Assembly (NCBI GenBank): GCA_034434335.1
Contig: DAOTZS010000065.1
Span: forward strand, 1-12,704
Reading direction: 5' to 3'
Source of the DNA: DAOTZS01 sp034434335
Lineage (GTDB): Bacteria; Chloroflexota; Anaerolineae; CG2-30-64-16
DNA length: 12,704 bases
The notes under the pieces were generated by a model. It was not told where the DNA came from. It searched no databases and saw only the letters and a list, made by a program, of their open reading frames with translations. The position numbers and the translations under genes were made by a program. Below are positions 1 through 6,486 of the stretch, piece after piece (the first letter of the stretch is position 1; every line of letters begins with the position of its first letter).

Positions 1-527
1 GGGAGGGCCGGCAACGCGGCAGCGACGGCCCGCGCCACGCCGAAATCGGCCAGCATCGGCTCCCCTTCGGTGGTGAAGAGCACGTTGGCCGGCTTCAGCC
101 CGCCGTGCACGGCCCCGCGGCCGTGGGCGTAGTCCAGCGCGGCCGCGATGGACCGTACTAGGGCCGTCACTTCGGCCAGGGGCATGAGCTGGCCGCTCGC
201 CTTGAGCGCCGCCAGCCGATCCTTCAAGGTCGCACCCTCGGCGAACTCGCTGACGACGTAGAGGAGCGGCTGGCCGGCCACGATCGCCACGTCGCAGTCG
301 TAGATCGGCGCGATGTGTGGGTGGCGCAACGCGGCGACCCGCTGAGCTTCTGCGCGCAGGCGTTCGACCAGGGCCGGATCCGCCGTCAGGTGCGGCCGGT
401 AGACCTTGATGGCCACCTCGCGGCCCAGGGATGGGCTGTAAGCCCGATACACTTCGGCCAGGGCGCTGCTGGCCACGCGGGCCGTGATCTCGTATTTACC
501 CAGTTTTTCTCCGACCAGATCTGCCAT
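1..527 (-). CDS. Serine/threonine protein kinase-like protein, N-terminal part; probable pseudokinase (runs off window)
   Basis: The 175 visible residues form the N-lobe and start of the C-lobe of a Hanks-type bacterial kinase. What fits: the VAIK lysine (K41), the alpha-C glutamate (E60, just before LRHPHI), KPAN (145-148) and DFG (161-163). What does not fit: the catalytic loop reads HGGLKPAN (141-148), so the HRD aspartate is glycine (G143), and the glycine-rich loop is VASSALAEVY (18-27), with its glycines gone. A protein like this may bind nucleotide but should transfer phosphate poorly or not at all, and could act as a scaffold or sensor. The start at 527 is chosen because AGGAGG lies 7 bases upstream. 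It follows the flavin-reductase gene by 118 bp on the same strand. The C-terminus, including any membrane or sensor domain, is outside the window. Kinase fold is certain; loss of activity is inferred. Confidence 0.88.
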   Translation of the reverse strand, partial: MADLVGEKLGKYEITARVASSALAEVYRAYSPSLGREVAIKVYRPHLTADPALVERLRAEAQRVAALRHPHIAPIYDCDVAIVAGQPLLYVVSEFAEGATLKDRLAALKASGQLMPLAEVTALVRSIAAALDYAHGRGAVHGGLKPANVLFTTEGEPMLADFGVARAVAAALPAL

Positions 528-645
528 ACTTATTCCTCCTGTCTGGCCCGCCCTTGCCTGCCCTGGCCGATGGATCAGGGTGCTTGCGGCCCACATCAGG
601 CTAAAGCCGCAGAAGGCAGCTTCTTTTCAGCCAGAAGGTAGCGAC

Positions 646-1179
646 CTATTTTGCTGCCTCATAAGCAGCTTCCCCTACAATAGCTACGATCTCGCCAAAG
701 TAAACCCGATGGTAATCCTTACGAGGATAGTGGCTTTCAATGGTTGCATCCACAAAGTGAGATGGATCGAAATCATCCCAGTAGATCTTACGGCATTCTA
801 CCACCAGATCGGCCTCTGCAAACGCAGGAGCTGCCACTGCCGTGGCCGCGATAGGGGTCAACCCGGCTTCGGCGATCTTATTTCCGTGTCGGCCCGATTT
901 GGTACCCAAGAGTTGCAAGGCGTCCCGATAGCGCTCAGGGAAGGCGCAGATGGTAAAGGTGTCGTACTTTTCCATGAACTCAAAGGTGTAGCGGGTAGGC
1001 CGAACCACTACCTGCACAAAAGGCCGGCCCCACATTACACCGAAGCTGCCCCACCCCACCGTCATGGCGTTAAAGTGCCCGGCAGCAAAATCACCGGCCG
1101 CTAATGCCAGCCCACGCTGGCTCCATAACTCATGCGCCCGGATAAGAAAGGCGTCGAAGGGAATCGGTTTGCGTGCCAT
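646..1179 (-). CDS. Flavin reductase-like, FMN-binding split-barrel protein
   Basis: This 177-residue protein looks like the flavin reductase domain family, which binds FMN or FAD in a split beta-barrel and reduces flavin with NAD(P)H, or serves as an FMN-binding oxidoreductase. Supporting segments are FNAMTVGWGSFGVMWGRP (36-53), followed by VVVRPTRYTFEFME (57-70) and TFTICAF (74-80), the usual order of the flavin-binding core, and a closing strand YHRVYFGEIVAIV (156-168). Length is typical of the short single-domain members. The ATG at 1179 is preferred over an upstream in-frame start at 1257 because AAGGAAG lies 7 bases before it, and the longer version would overlap the end of proA. It starts 41 bp after proA and is probably transcribed with proB-proA. 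A link to proline synthesis is not established; the substrate is unknown. Confidence 0.8.
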   Translation of the reverse strand: MARKPIPFDAFLIRAHELWSQRGLALAAGDFAAGHFNAMTVGWGSFGVMWGRPFVQVVVRPTRYTFEFMEKYDTFTICAFPERYRDALQLLGTKSGRHGNKIAEAGLTPIAATAVAAPAFAEADLVVECRKIYWDDFDPSHFVDATIESHYPRKDYHRVYFGEIVAIVGEAAYEAAK

Positions 1180-1220
1180 GTAATCGCTTCCTTGATGATT
1201 CAGTGTGCAGCCCCATCGTG

Positions 1221-2486
1221 TCACTCCCGGATATGGCCATCGCCGATGCCAATCCATTTATAGGTCGTCAGCTCCTCCAGCCCGAGGGGCCCGCGAGCAT
1301 GCAGCTTCTGCGTGCTCACCGCGACCTCGGCTCCCAGGCCAAACTGGCCACCATCGGTGAAACGTGTGCTGGCATTGACATAGACCGCCGCCGAGTTGAT
1401 GGAGTTGATGAAACGGTTGGCGTTAGTCCAGTTGTTGGTGAGGATGCTGTCGGAATGCTCGGTGCTGTGCTCCTGGATATGGGCGATAGCTTCGTCAAGG
1501 TTCTCCACCACTTTTATGCCCAGGATCAAAGCCAACCATTCCTGGTCGAAGTCGTGGGGGCCGGCCGGCACAACTCGGGCGCCATGGGCACCACCGCTCA
1601 GGATGCGCAGAGCCTCGGCGTCCGCGCGCAGTTCCACCCCGCTGCGGGCCAGTCGCTCGGCTACCATGGGGAGGAAAGTAGTAGCCACATTGCGGTGCAC
1701 CAACAAGGTATCGAGGGCATTGCATACGCTGGGACGCTGCACTTTGGCGTTCTCCACAATGTCTACAGCCCGGGCCAGGTCAGCGCTTTCGTCCACGAAG
1801 ATGTGACAGATGCCGATCCCACCTGTGATCACAGGGATGGTACTTTGCTCACGGCAGAGTTGGTGCAAAGCTGCACCGCCTCGGGGCACGATCATGTCCA
1901 CATACTTGTCCAGCCTGAGCAGCGCGGTCACCAGGACGCGGTCGGGGTTGGAGATGTATTGGACAGCGGTAGGGGGCAGACCGGCATTGGCCAGGCCAGC
2001 CTGGATGGCCCCCACCAGGGCCAGGTTGCTGCGCAACGTCTCGCTTCCCCCGCGCAGGATGGTCGCGTTGCCGCTCTTCAGGCACAGGGTAGCCACGTCT
2101 ACCGTCACATTGGGTCGCGCCTCGTAGATCACACCGATAACGCCGATCGGGATGCGCCGTCGGCTGAGCCGCATGCCGTTGGGCAATACACGGCTATCAA
2201 TCTCAACTCCAACCGGGTCTGGCAGGGAGATAATGCGGCGGGTGTCGGCTGCCAGAGCAGCGATCCGTTCTTCGGTCAGCAGGAGGCGGTCTAGCAAAGC
2301 TTCGCTAAGGCCAGCCGCACGAGCATCGGCGACATCCCGCGCGTTCTGCGCCAGCACCATGTCAGCTTGCGCTTCCAATTGGTCGGCAATGGCTGCCAGG
2401 GCTGCATTTTTCTGGGCTGTGGTGAGGGTGGCCAGCTGGCGGCTGGCAGCGCGTGCCGCTCGCCCCATTTCGATTAGGTCTACCAT
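1221..2486 (-). CDS. proA: Glutamate-5-semialdehyde dehydrogenase (gamma-glutamyl phosphate reductase)
   Basis: ProA reduces gamma-glutamyl phosphate with NADPH to glutamate-5-semialdehyde, the second step of proline synthesis from glutamate, in the cytoplasm. The 421 residues match the usual length of about 415-420. The catalytic cysteine is C255 in QRPSVCNALDTLLVH. The family signature is complete at 327-348, where V-x5-A-I-x-H-I is followed by EHSTEHSDSI. The segment VIYEARPNVTVD (119-130) and the C-terminal FGLGAEVAVSTQKLHARGP are also typical. Start at 2486: AAAGGAGA lies about 7 bases upstream. It follows proB by 55 bp on the same strand with no terminator between, so the two form an operon behind the promoter at 3703-3731. 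ProB and ProA usually act as a complex that channels the labile acyl phosphate. Confidence 0.97.
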   Translation of the reverse strand: MVDLIEMGRAARAASRQLATLTTAQKNAALAAIADQLEAQADMVLAQNARDVADARAAGLSEALLDRLLLTEERIAALAADTRRIISLPDPVGVEIDSRVLPNGMRLSRRRIPIGVIGVIYEARPNVTVDVATLCLKSGNATILRGGSETLRSNLALVGAIQAGLANAGLPPTAVQYISNPDRVLVTALLRLDKYVDMIVPRGGAALHQLCREQSTIPVITGGIGICHIFVDESADLARAVDIVENAKVQRPSVCNALDTLLVHRNVATTFLPMVAERLARSGVELRADAEALRILSGGAHGARVVPAGPHDFDQEWLALILGIKVVENLDEAIAHIQEHSTEHSDSILTNNWTNANRFINSINSAAVYVNASTRFTDGGQFGLGAEVAVSTQKLHARGPLGLEELTTYKWIGIGDGHIRE

Positions 2487-2541
2487 TCTCTTGTCTCCTT
2501 TTCGTCTCGTGCCTTAGCCTTTCGTCCTTTCCAGGTGTCCC

Positions 2542-3672
2542 TCAAGTCAGGATCATGTCGTTGCGGTGCACAGCCACCGGGCCATAGGCATAGCCCAGGC
2601 GCTCGGCGATCTGATCGGAGTGGCAGCCCGCGATGCGGGCCAGGTCGCTGCTATCGTAACGGGTAATGCCCCGAGCCAGCTCTTGACGGTCGGGGCCCAG
2701 GATCAGGACCGCATCCCCGCGTTGAAAGCGGCCTTCGACAGCGATGATGCCGGCCGGGAGCAGGCTGCTGCCATGGTCGCGGATGGCGTGAACCGCGCCC
2801 TCGTCTACAATGATGCGTCCAGCCGGCTTAGGGCCGGCAAAGATCCAGCGCTTACGGCTCTCTAGAGGTGTCTCCAATGCTGGAAAACGGGTGCCCACGG
2901 CTTCACCGGACGCGGCGCGCAGGATAACGTCGGTGGCCCGGCCGGCCGCAATTATCACGTCGGCGCCGGCACGCCGGGCAATGTCCGCGGCCTGTAGCTT
3001 GGTAGCCATCCCTCCTACCCCCAACCCGCTGACGCTGCCGCCAGCCAGCCGACGCAGCGTAGCGTCAATCGTGCGCACCTCGGGGATAAGCTGCGCCTCG
3101 GGATGGGTGCGCGGGTCGGCTGTAAACAGGCCAGGCTGATCGGTCAACAGGAGTAGCAGGTCAGCTTCGGCCAGCAAAACAGCCAGGGCAGAGAGGTTAT
3201 CGTTGTCCCCCACCTTGATCTCCGCGGTGGCTACGGCATCATTCTCGTTAATCACCGGCACAATACGGTATTCGAGCAAGGTGTGCAGGGTATCGCGTGC
3301 ATTCAAGAAGCGCTGGCGATTACGCACATCGTCGCGCGTCAGCAACATCTGGCCGACGTGAATGCCATAGATGTCGAACAGGCTCTCCCACACGAACATC
3401 AGGCGGCTCTGGCCCACCGCGGCCAGCATCTGCTTGAAGCCCACCGTGGAGGGGGAATCAGCTATGCCCAGCCGCTCACGGCCGGCTGCGATGGCACCCG
3501 AGCTGACTACGATCACATCGCGGCCGGCGCGGTGGAGCTGCGCGCACTGCCGTACCAGTTCCACCATGTGAGCGCGATCCAGCCTGGAAGTGCCACCGGT
3601 CAGCACGCTGGTGCCAACTTTGATTACAATGCGCTTGTAGGGGGTGTCCGAAACCCTGAGGTGATTTTCCAT
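2542..3672 (-). CDS. proB: Glutamate 5-kinase with C-terminal PUA domain
   Basis: ProB phosphorylates glutamate to gamma-glutamyl phosphate, the first and usually proline-inhibited step of proline synthesis. The 376-residue protein has an amino-acid-kinase domain: IVIKVGTSVL (15-24), VIVVSSGAIAAG, VINENDAVA, GDNDNLSA, LLTDQPGLFTADPR and the family motif GLGVGGMATKLQAAD. A PUA domain covers roughly the last 90 residues, from GRIIVDEGA to about LARIAG. This is the E. coli-like two-domain type. The ATG at 3672 is chosen although its Shine-Dalgarno is weak. A longer frame opening with GTG at 3714 would begin upstream of the -10 box TACAAT, so it cannot be translated from the promoter seen here. 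First gene of proB-proA-flavin reductase. Feedback inhibition by proline is expected from the family, not visible in sequence. Confidence 0.96.
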   Translation of the reverse strand: MENHLRVSDTPYKRIVIKVGTSVLTGGTSRLDRAHMVELVRQCAQLHRAGRDVIVVSSGAIAAGRERLGIADSPSTVGFKQMLAAVGQSRLMFVWESLFDIYGIHVGQMLLTRDDVRNRQRFLNARDTLHTLLEYRIVPVINENDAVATAEIKVGDNDNLSALAVLLAEADLLLLLTDQPGLFTADPRTHPEAQLIPEVRTIDATLRRLAGGSVSGLGVGGMATKLQAADIARRAGADVIIAAGRATDVILRAASGEAVGTRFPALETPLESRKRWIFAGPKPAGRIIVDEGAVHAIRDHGSSLLPAGIIAVEGRFQRGDAVLILGPDRQELARGITRYDSSDLARIAGCHSDQIAERLGYAYGPVAVHRNDMILT

Positions 3673-3702
3673 GAGTATGCCCGACAAACCGCTGCAGCTA
3701 CG

Positions 3703-3731
3703 ATTGTAACCCACTTCGAAGAGTTATGCAA
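3703..3731 (-). promoter_or_regulatory. Sigma70-type promoter of the proB-proA operon
   Basis: On the minus strand TTGCAT (3731-3726; 4 of 6 to consensus) is followed after exactly 17 bases by TACAAT (3708-3703; 5 of 6). Transcription should begin near 3696, giving a leader of about 24 bases before the proB ATG at 3672. This position rules out the upstream GTG at 3714 as start codon. It stands divergent from the candidate rph promoter. Confidence 0.65.
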
Positions 3732-3742
3732 CGTCCAAAGGT

Positions 3743-3771
3743 TTGCGGATGCCTTTCCGCAATGGTACAAT
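3743..3771 (+). promoter_or_regulatory. Candidate sigma70-type promoter for rph
   Basis: TTGCGG (3743-3748; 3 of 6 to consensus) is followed after 17 bases by TACAAT (3766-3771; 5 of 6). Transcription would begin near 3778, at the left end of the structured element 3776-3970, so the rph mRNA would carry the whole element as a leader of about 235 bases. The -35 box is poor, and another promoter inside the element cannot be excluded. The -35 boxes of this and the proB promoter are only about 11 bp apart, back to back. Confidence 0.42.
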
Positions 3772-3775
3772 TTTC

Positions 3776-3970
3776 GTAACTATTCGGGCAGTGACTGGAA
3801 GTCACCCTTTTGGGGCCTGCGGCCAGAGAGGTCGGCCTTCGCCGACCTCTCTGGTGATGCACACGTGAGGGGTGTCAGCGGAGGCCGACACCCCTCAGGC
3901 CGAGCCCTTTGGGGCGAGGCCTGGCACGAAGTGCCCAGAGAGGGCGATTTCAATCGGCCTGAATAGTTAC
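3776..3970. mobile_element. MITE-like element A: 195 bp, terminal inverted repeats, multiple hairpins, no gene
   Basis: The ends are 14-bp inverted repeats with one mismatch: GTAACTATTCGGGC (3776-3789) and GCCTGAATAGTTAC (3957-3970). Inside lie, in order: a short hairpin GTGACT/AGTCAC just inside the left end; a perfect 14-bp stem (3823-3836 with 3841-3854) closed by a CTTC loop; an 11-bp stem TGAGGGGTGTC/GACACCCCTCA (3866-3876 with 3887-3897); GGCAC/GTGCC (3923-3927 with 3931-3935); and a short hairpin CGATT/AATCG inside the right end. No plausible coding frame is present. This is the form of a non-autonomous miniature element or a REP-like palindromic mosaic. No convincing target-site duplication flanks it. 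It fills most of the 340 bp between proB and rph; 3971-4012 holds only the rph ribosome-binding site. Confidence 0.6.
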
Positions 3971-4000
3971 CAACTTTCACCCTCATGCTAACCTGGACCC

Positions 4001-4004
4001 GGAG
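4001..4004 (+). promoter_or_regulatory. Ribosome-binding site deciding the rph start
   Basis: GGAG lies 8 bases before the ATG at 4013. A possible GTG start at 4004 overlaps this site and would have no site of its own, so the ATG is the start. The N-terminus MRSDGRRPDQLR also aligns with the normal beginning of RNase PH. Confidence 0.7.
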
Positions 4005-4012
4005 TGTTCGCC

Positions 4013-4738
4013 ATGCGCAGCGATGGCCGTCGGCCCGACCAGTTACGAGCTATCCACCTGGAACCAGGCTACACCCGTTATGCGGAGGGCTCTGTACTTA
4101 TCAGCCAGGGCCAGACAGTTGTGCTGTGCACCGCCACCGTAGAAGAGCGACTGCCCACATGGCTGCAGCAGTCGTCAGCCGGGCATGGTTGGGTGACGGC
4201 TGAGTATGGTATGTTGCCCCGCAGCACCCATATCCGTACCCCGCGTGAGACCACACCTCAGGCACGCACTCAGGAAATCCGCCGGCTGATTGGCCGCAGC
4301 CTGCGTGCCAGCGTTGACCTGGCCTGTCTGGGCCCCCGCCAGGTGATAGTGGATTGCGATGTGTTGCAAGCCGATGGCGGAACCCGCACCGCGGCGATCA
4401 CCGGCGGTTACGTGGCCCTGGCTCTGGCCTTGCGGAAGCTAATTGCCCAGGGCCTGGTACCAGCCCAGGTGATGCTGGCCCCAGTCGCCGCGGTCAGCGT
4501 CGGCGTGATCGCTGGCGAGCCGATATTGGACCTGTGCTACGATGAAGACGCCCGGGCCGAGGTGGACCTGAACGTAGTGATGAACGCTGAAGGACGCCTG
4601 GTCGAGCTTCAGGGCACAGCCGAACGCCAACCCTTTGGCCGGGACATGCTAAACCGCCTGCTGGACCTGGCAGCCTTGGGCATCAGCGAGCTCCTGGCCG
4701 CGCAGCGCGCCTGCCTGGCCGATTGTCAAAGCGGATAA
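4013..4738 (+). CDS. rph: Ribonuclease PH
   Basis: RNase PH is a phosphate-dependent 3'-5' exoribonuclease, active as a ring-shaped hexamer in the cytoplasm. It trims nucleotides after the CCA end of tRNA precursors and works on other structured RNAs. The 241 residues match the usual length of about 240. The opening MRSDGRRPDQLR is characteristic, as are EYGMLPRSTHIRTPRE (65-80) and RTQEIRRLIGRSLRA (85-99). The signature CDVLQADGGTRTAAITGG (115-132) contains the GGTRT phosphate-binding segment (122-126). No residues of the family core appear missing. Upstream is the 195-bp hairpin-rich element, which would lie in its leader. Downstream it converges with the MFS gene, 55 bp away, with no clear terminator seen between. 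In many bacteria rph is followed by an XTP/dITPase gene; that is not so here. Confidence 0.97.
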   Translation: MRSDGRRPDQLRAIHLEPGYTRYAEGSVLISQGQTVVLCTATVEERLPTWLQQSSAGHGWVTAEYGMLPRSTHIRTPRETTPQARTQEIRRLIGRSLRASVDLACLGPRQVIVDCDVLQADGGTRTAAITGGYVALALALRKLIAQGLVPAQVMLAPVAAVSVGVIAGEPILDLCYDEDARAEVDLNVVMNAEGRLVELQGTAERQPFGRDMLNRLLDLAALGISELLAAQRACLADCQSG

Positions 4739-4793
4739 TACTCCATAACAACCCCACTGCCTGTCCTGTGCGCTTATCCATCACCGGCTGCCG

Positions 4794-6146
4794 CTATTCT
4801 CCCAGCGCGGCTCGCACCCACCAATGTAACAGCACCCACACCACCAGATTGACAACTGCACCGAGGGCGAACAGCCAGCCATAGCTGATACTGGCCAGCG
4901 CGGCACCTAGCAAAGGTGCCACCATGCCAGCTATCCCCACCCCGGTGTTGGTGATGCCAATATAGGTCGGTCGGCGCTCCGGCTCGCTGAACTCCAACAC
5001 TACCAGGATGCCCGGCACCATTACCGCGCTGGCTACAATCCCCAGAACCCCAAAGACCAGCAGGTACCATGCGGGAACTGGCGCCAGCCAGGCCATCCCG
5101 AAACCCAATACGGCAGCCAAGGCGCCCAGCTCCAGGCACACTTTGTGGCCAAACCGGTCGGCGAGAAGGCCGAAGAGAAGATTGCCTGCGGTCTGGCCGG
5201 CCAGGTAGATAGCCGTATAGACCCCTGCGGTGCCATCTGGAATCTGCCAGCGATAGACAGCAGAGACCGTCACAAAACCGGATCCCATTCCCCCCAGCGC
5301 CATCAAAAGGCGGGCGATCAGAAAGCGGCGGAAGTTGTGGTCGGCCCTCAATAAGGAGGGCAGGCCAGCCAGGTACTGAGCAATCCCCTGGCGCGGTACA
5401 TTGGTGAGTTGAGCCGGCTCTCGGGTCAATGCCAGGAAGAACCAGCTCACGCCGATCCCCACGGCCGCAATCAAAAAACAGTATACAAAGCTCGTAGGGA
5501 AAGGATATGCCTTCAGCAGCCAGGTGCTCACGCCGGCGCCCAAGGCCCCAGTACCAGCACCGGCAAACATTGTCACCCCGAAGAACCGGCCTCGCCGTTC
5601 CACCGGGAAGCAGCGCGCGATCATATCCTGCCAGGAAGTCGCCACCGCGCCAGCTCCCAGGCCATGCCAAGCAAAGCTGCAGAAGAAAAGGACCAGGGCG
5701 GGCAGTGGCCAACGGCCGGCCATCAACGCTGCCACCACCATGAACCACACTGGCAACCGCTCTAGAAACAACCCCAGGTTGACTACCACCGGCTTCTTGC
5801 GCGGTAATCTCTCCACCCAGTTGGCTGTGAGAAGCTGGGGGAGAAACCACCCACCCTGCGCCAGCATTGCCAGCAGGGCAAAGGCCAGGGGGTTAGAGGT
5901 GAGCTTGCTGATGAAGAGCGGCAGGATCGTGGCCGAGGACATGAAGCTGAAGCCAAACCAAAAGAAAACCCCATCCAGGAGGTTGACCGCGAAGTTCCAT
6001 CGGTAATTACGCGCTACCTCGGCCGCGATCTCATCATCGCTGCGTTGTGGCACCGGCTGATCGAGGCGTAGCAACCAGATCAGCACCTCGCGCAGAGGAC
6101 GCAAAGCGAATAGGGCTGGTGTACTGAGCAAGGCGAAGGAGAGCAT
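4794..6146 (-). CDS. Major facilitator superfamily transporter (substrate unknown)
   Basis: A 450-residue integral membrane protein with two blocks of hydrophobic segments, as in 12-helix MFS carriers. After a hydrophilic N-terminal stretch (about residues 25-45, including RSDDEIAAEVARNYRWN) the first membrane segment begins at NLLDGVFFWFGFSF. A cytoplasmic loop ERLPRKKP follows early, then the central loop LTREPAQLTNVPRQ. The second half carries GLLADRFGHK, the degenerate repeat of the MFS G-x-L-x-D-R-x-G-R/K-R/K motif. The ATG at 6146 is chosen because AGGA (6158-6155) lies 8 bases upstream; an in-frame ATG at 6188 has no ribosome-binding site and sits only about 10 bases after a likely -10 box. 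It is divergent from the GH1 gene, which hints at sugar or sugar-conjugate transport, but sequence alone does not show the substrate. Confidence 0.87.
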   Translation of the reverse strand: MLSFALLSTPALFALRPLREVLIWLLRLDQPVPQRSDDEIAAEVARNYRWNFAVNLLDGVFFWFGFSFMSSATILPLFISKLTSNPLAFALLAMLAQGGWFLPQLLTANWVERLPRKKPVVVNLGLFLERLPVWFMVVAALMAGRWPLPALVLFFCSFAWHGLGAGAVATSWQDMIARCFPVERRGRFFGVTMFAGAGTGALGAGVSTWLLKAYPFPTSFVYCFLIAAVGIGVSWFFLALTREPAQLTNVPRQGIAQYLAGLPSLLRADHNFRRFLIARLLMALGGMGSGFVTVSAVYRWQIPDGTAGVYTAIYLAGQTAGNLLFGLLADRFGHKVCLELGALAAVLGFGMAWLAPVPAWYLLVFGVLGIVASAVMVPGILVVLEFSEPERRPTYIGITNTGVGIAGMVAPLLGAALASISYGWLFALGAVVNLVVWVLLHWWVRAALGE

Positions 6147-6197
6147 GCATACGGTCCTGTTTATATGGCTTATTACGATTGGGGGCATCAAATTCTT

Positions 6198-6227
6198 ATT
6201 CTACCATCTCCGACGTATTAGCCCCAA
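6198..6227 (-). promoter_or_regulatory. Candidate promoter of the MFS gene
   Basis: On the minus strand TTGGGG (6227-6222; 3 of 6 to consensus) is followed after 18 bases by TAGAAT (6203-6198; 5 of 6). A start near 6191 would give a leader of about 45 bases to the ATG at 6146. The -35 box is weak, so this is tentative. Confidence 0.35.
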
Positions 6228-6265
6228 AAACTGTCCCCTCCCATTAGCGACGTCACGACATGGGC

Positions 6266-6327
6266 TTCATAGTAGCGACTTTCGTCGCTTTCAGCACGTC
6301 CTGAACGACTAAAGTTGTTACTACGAA
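6266..6327. repeat. 62-bp palindromic repeat with 17-bp inverted ends and internal hairpins
   Basis: The ends TTCATAGTAGCGACTTT (6266-6282) and AAAGTTGTTACTACGAA (6311-6327) are inverted repeats matching at 14 of 17 positions. Two of the three mismatches would be G-U pairs in RNA. Each arm can also fold by itself: AGCGAC/GTCGCT around TTTC on the left, and AACGAC/GTTGTT around TAAA on the right, with TTCAG/CTGAA in the centre, so a cruciform or cloverleaf is possible. There is no coding frame. It lies between the divergent MFS and GH1 promoters. I recall similar TAGTARCGACTTT-type repeats in other Chloroflexota genomes but cannot check this. The rest of the region, 6328-6409, shows nothing recognisable. 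Confidence 0.6.
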
Positions 6328-6409
6328 GAAGATCGCCAGCAAGTGAGAAAACGAGGCGGCATTCCCGTACCCTCTGGCTTTTGCCGCACACATTTTGGCC
6401 CTGCCAACT

Positions 6410-6438
6410 TTGCCGGCTCCCCGTTTGTCGGCTATACT
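6410..6438 (+). promoter_or_regulatory. Sigma70-type promoter of the GH1 gene
   Basis: TTGCCG (6410-6415; 4 of 6 to consensus) is followed after exactly 17 bases by TATACT (6433-6438; 5 of 6). Transcription should begin near 6445, about 42 bases before the ATG at 6487. It may serve the whole co-directional run GH1, aldo/keto reductase and peptidase. No operator palindrome is seen overlapping it. Confidence 0.6.
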
Positions 6439-6486
6439 TGCCCCGCAGATAGCATGTGCGACTGCATTCAACGAGGAGAGAGTGCC

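Noticed and set aside
528..645. RNA gene or terminator between the flavin-reductase and kinase-like genes
   Set aside because: Only a 5-bp stem AGAAG/CTTCT with a short T-run in the wrong orientation was found; nothing tRNA-like or otherwise structured.
484..1104. A 206-codon plus-strand frame opposite the flavin-reductase gene
   Set aside because: Antisense to a gene with a clear domain and ribosome-binding site; no motif seen.
1173..2294. A 373-codon open frame on the plus strand opposite proA
   Set aside because: It is fully antisense to the well-supported proA gene, has no ribosome-binding site and shows no family resemblance; such frames are common opposite GC-rich genes.
3712..3714. 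GTG as the start of proB, adding 14 residues
   Set aside because: It lies upstream of the -10 box of the only good promoter and has no Shine-Dalgarno; the ATG at 3672 gives a normal ProB N-terminus.
3283..3966. A 227-codon plus-strand frame opposite proB and running into element A
   Set aside because: Antisense to proB, then crosses promoters and hairpins; the translated text shows no domain.
4739..4793. Bidirectional terminator between the converging rph and MFS genes
   Set aside because: No inverted repeat of useful length or T-run could be seen in these 55 bases.
4774..5850. A 358-codon minus-strand frame overlapping the MFS gene in another frame
   Set aside because: Rich in Gly, Arg and Trp with no membrane pattern; a frame shadow of the transporter gene.
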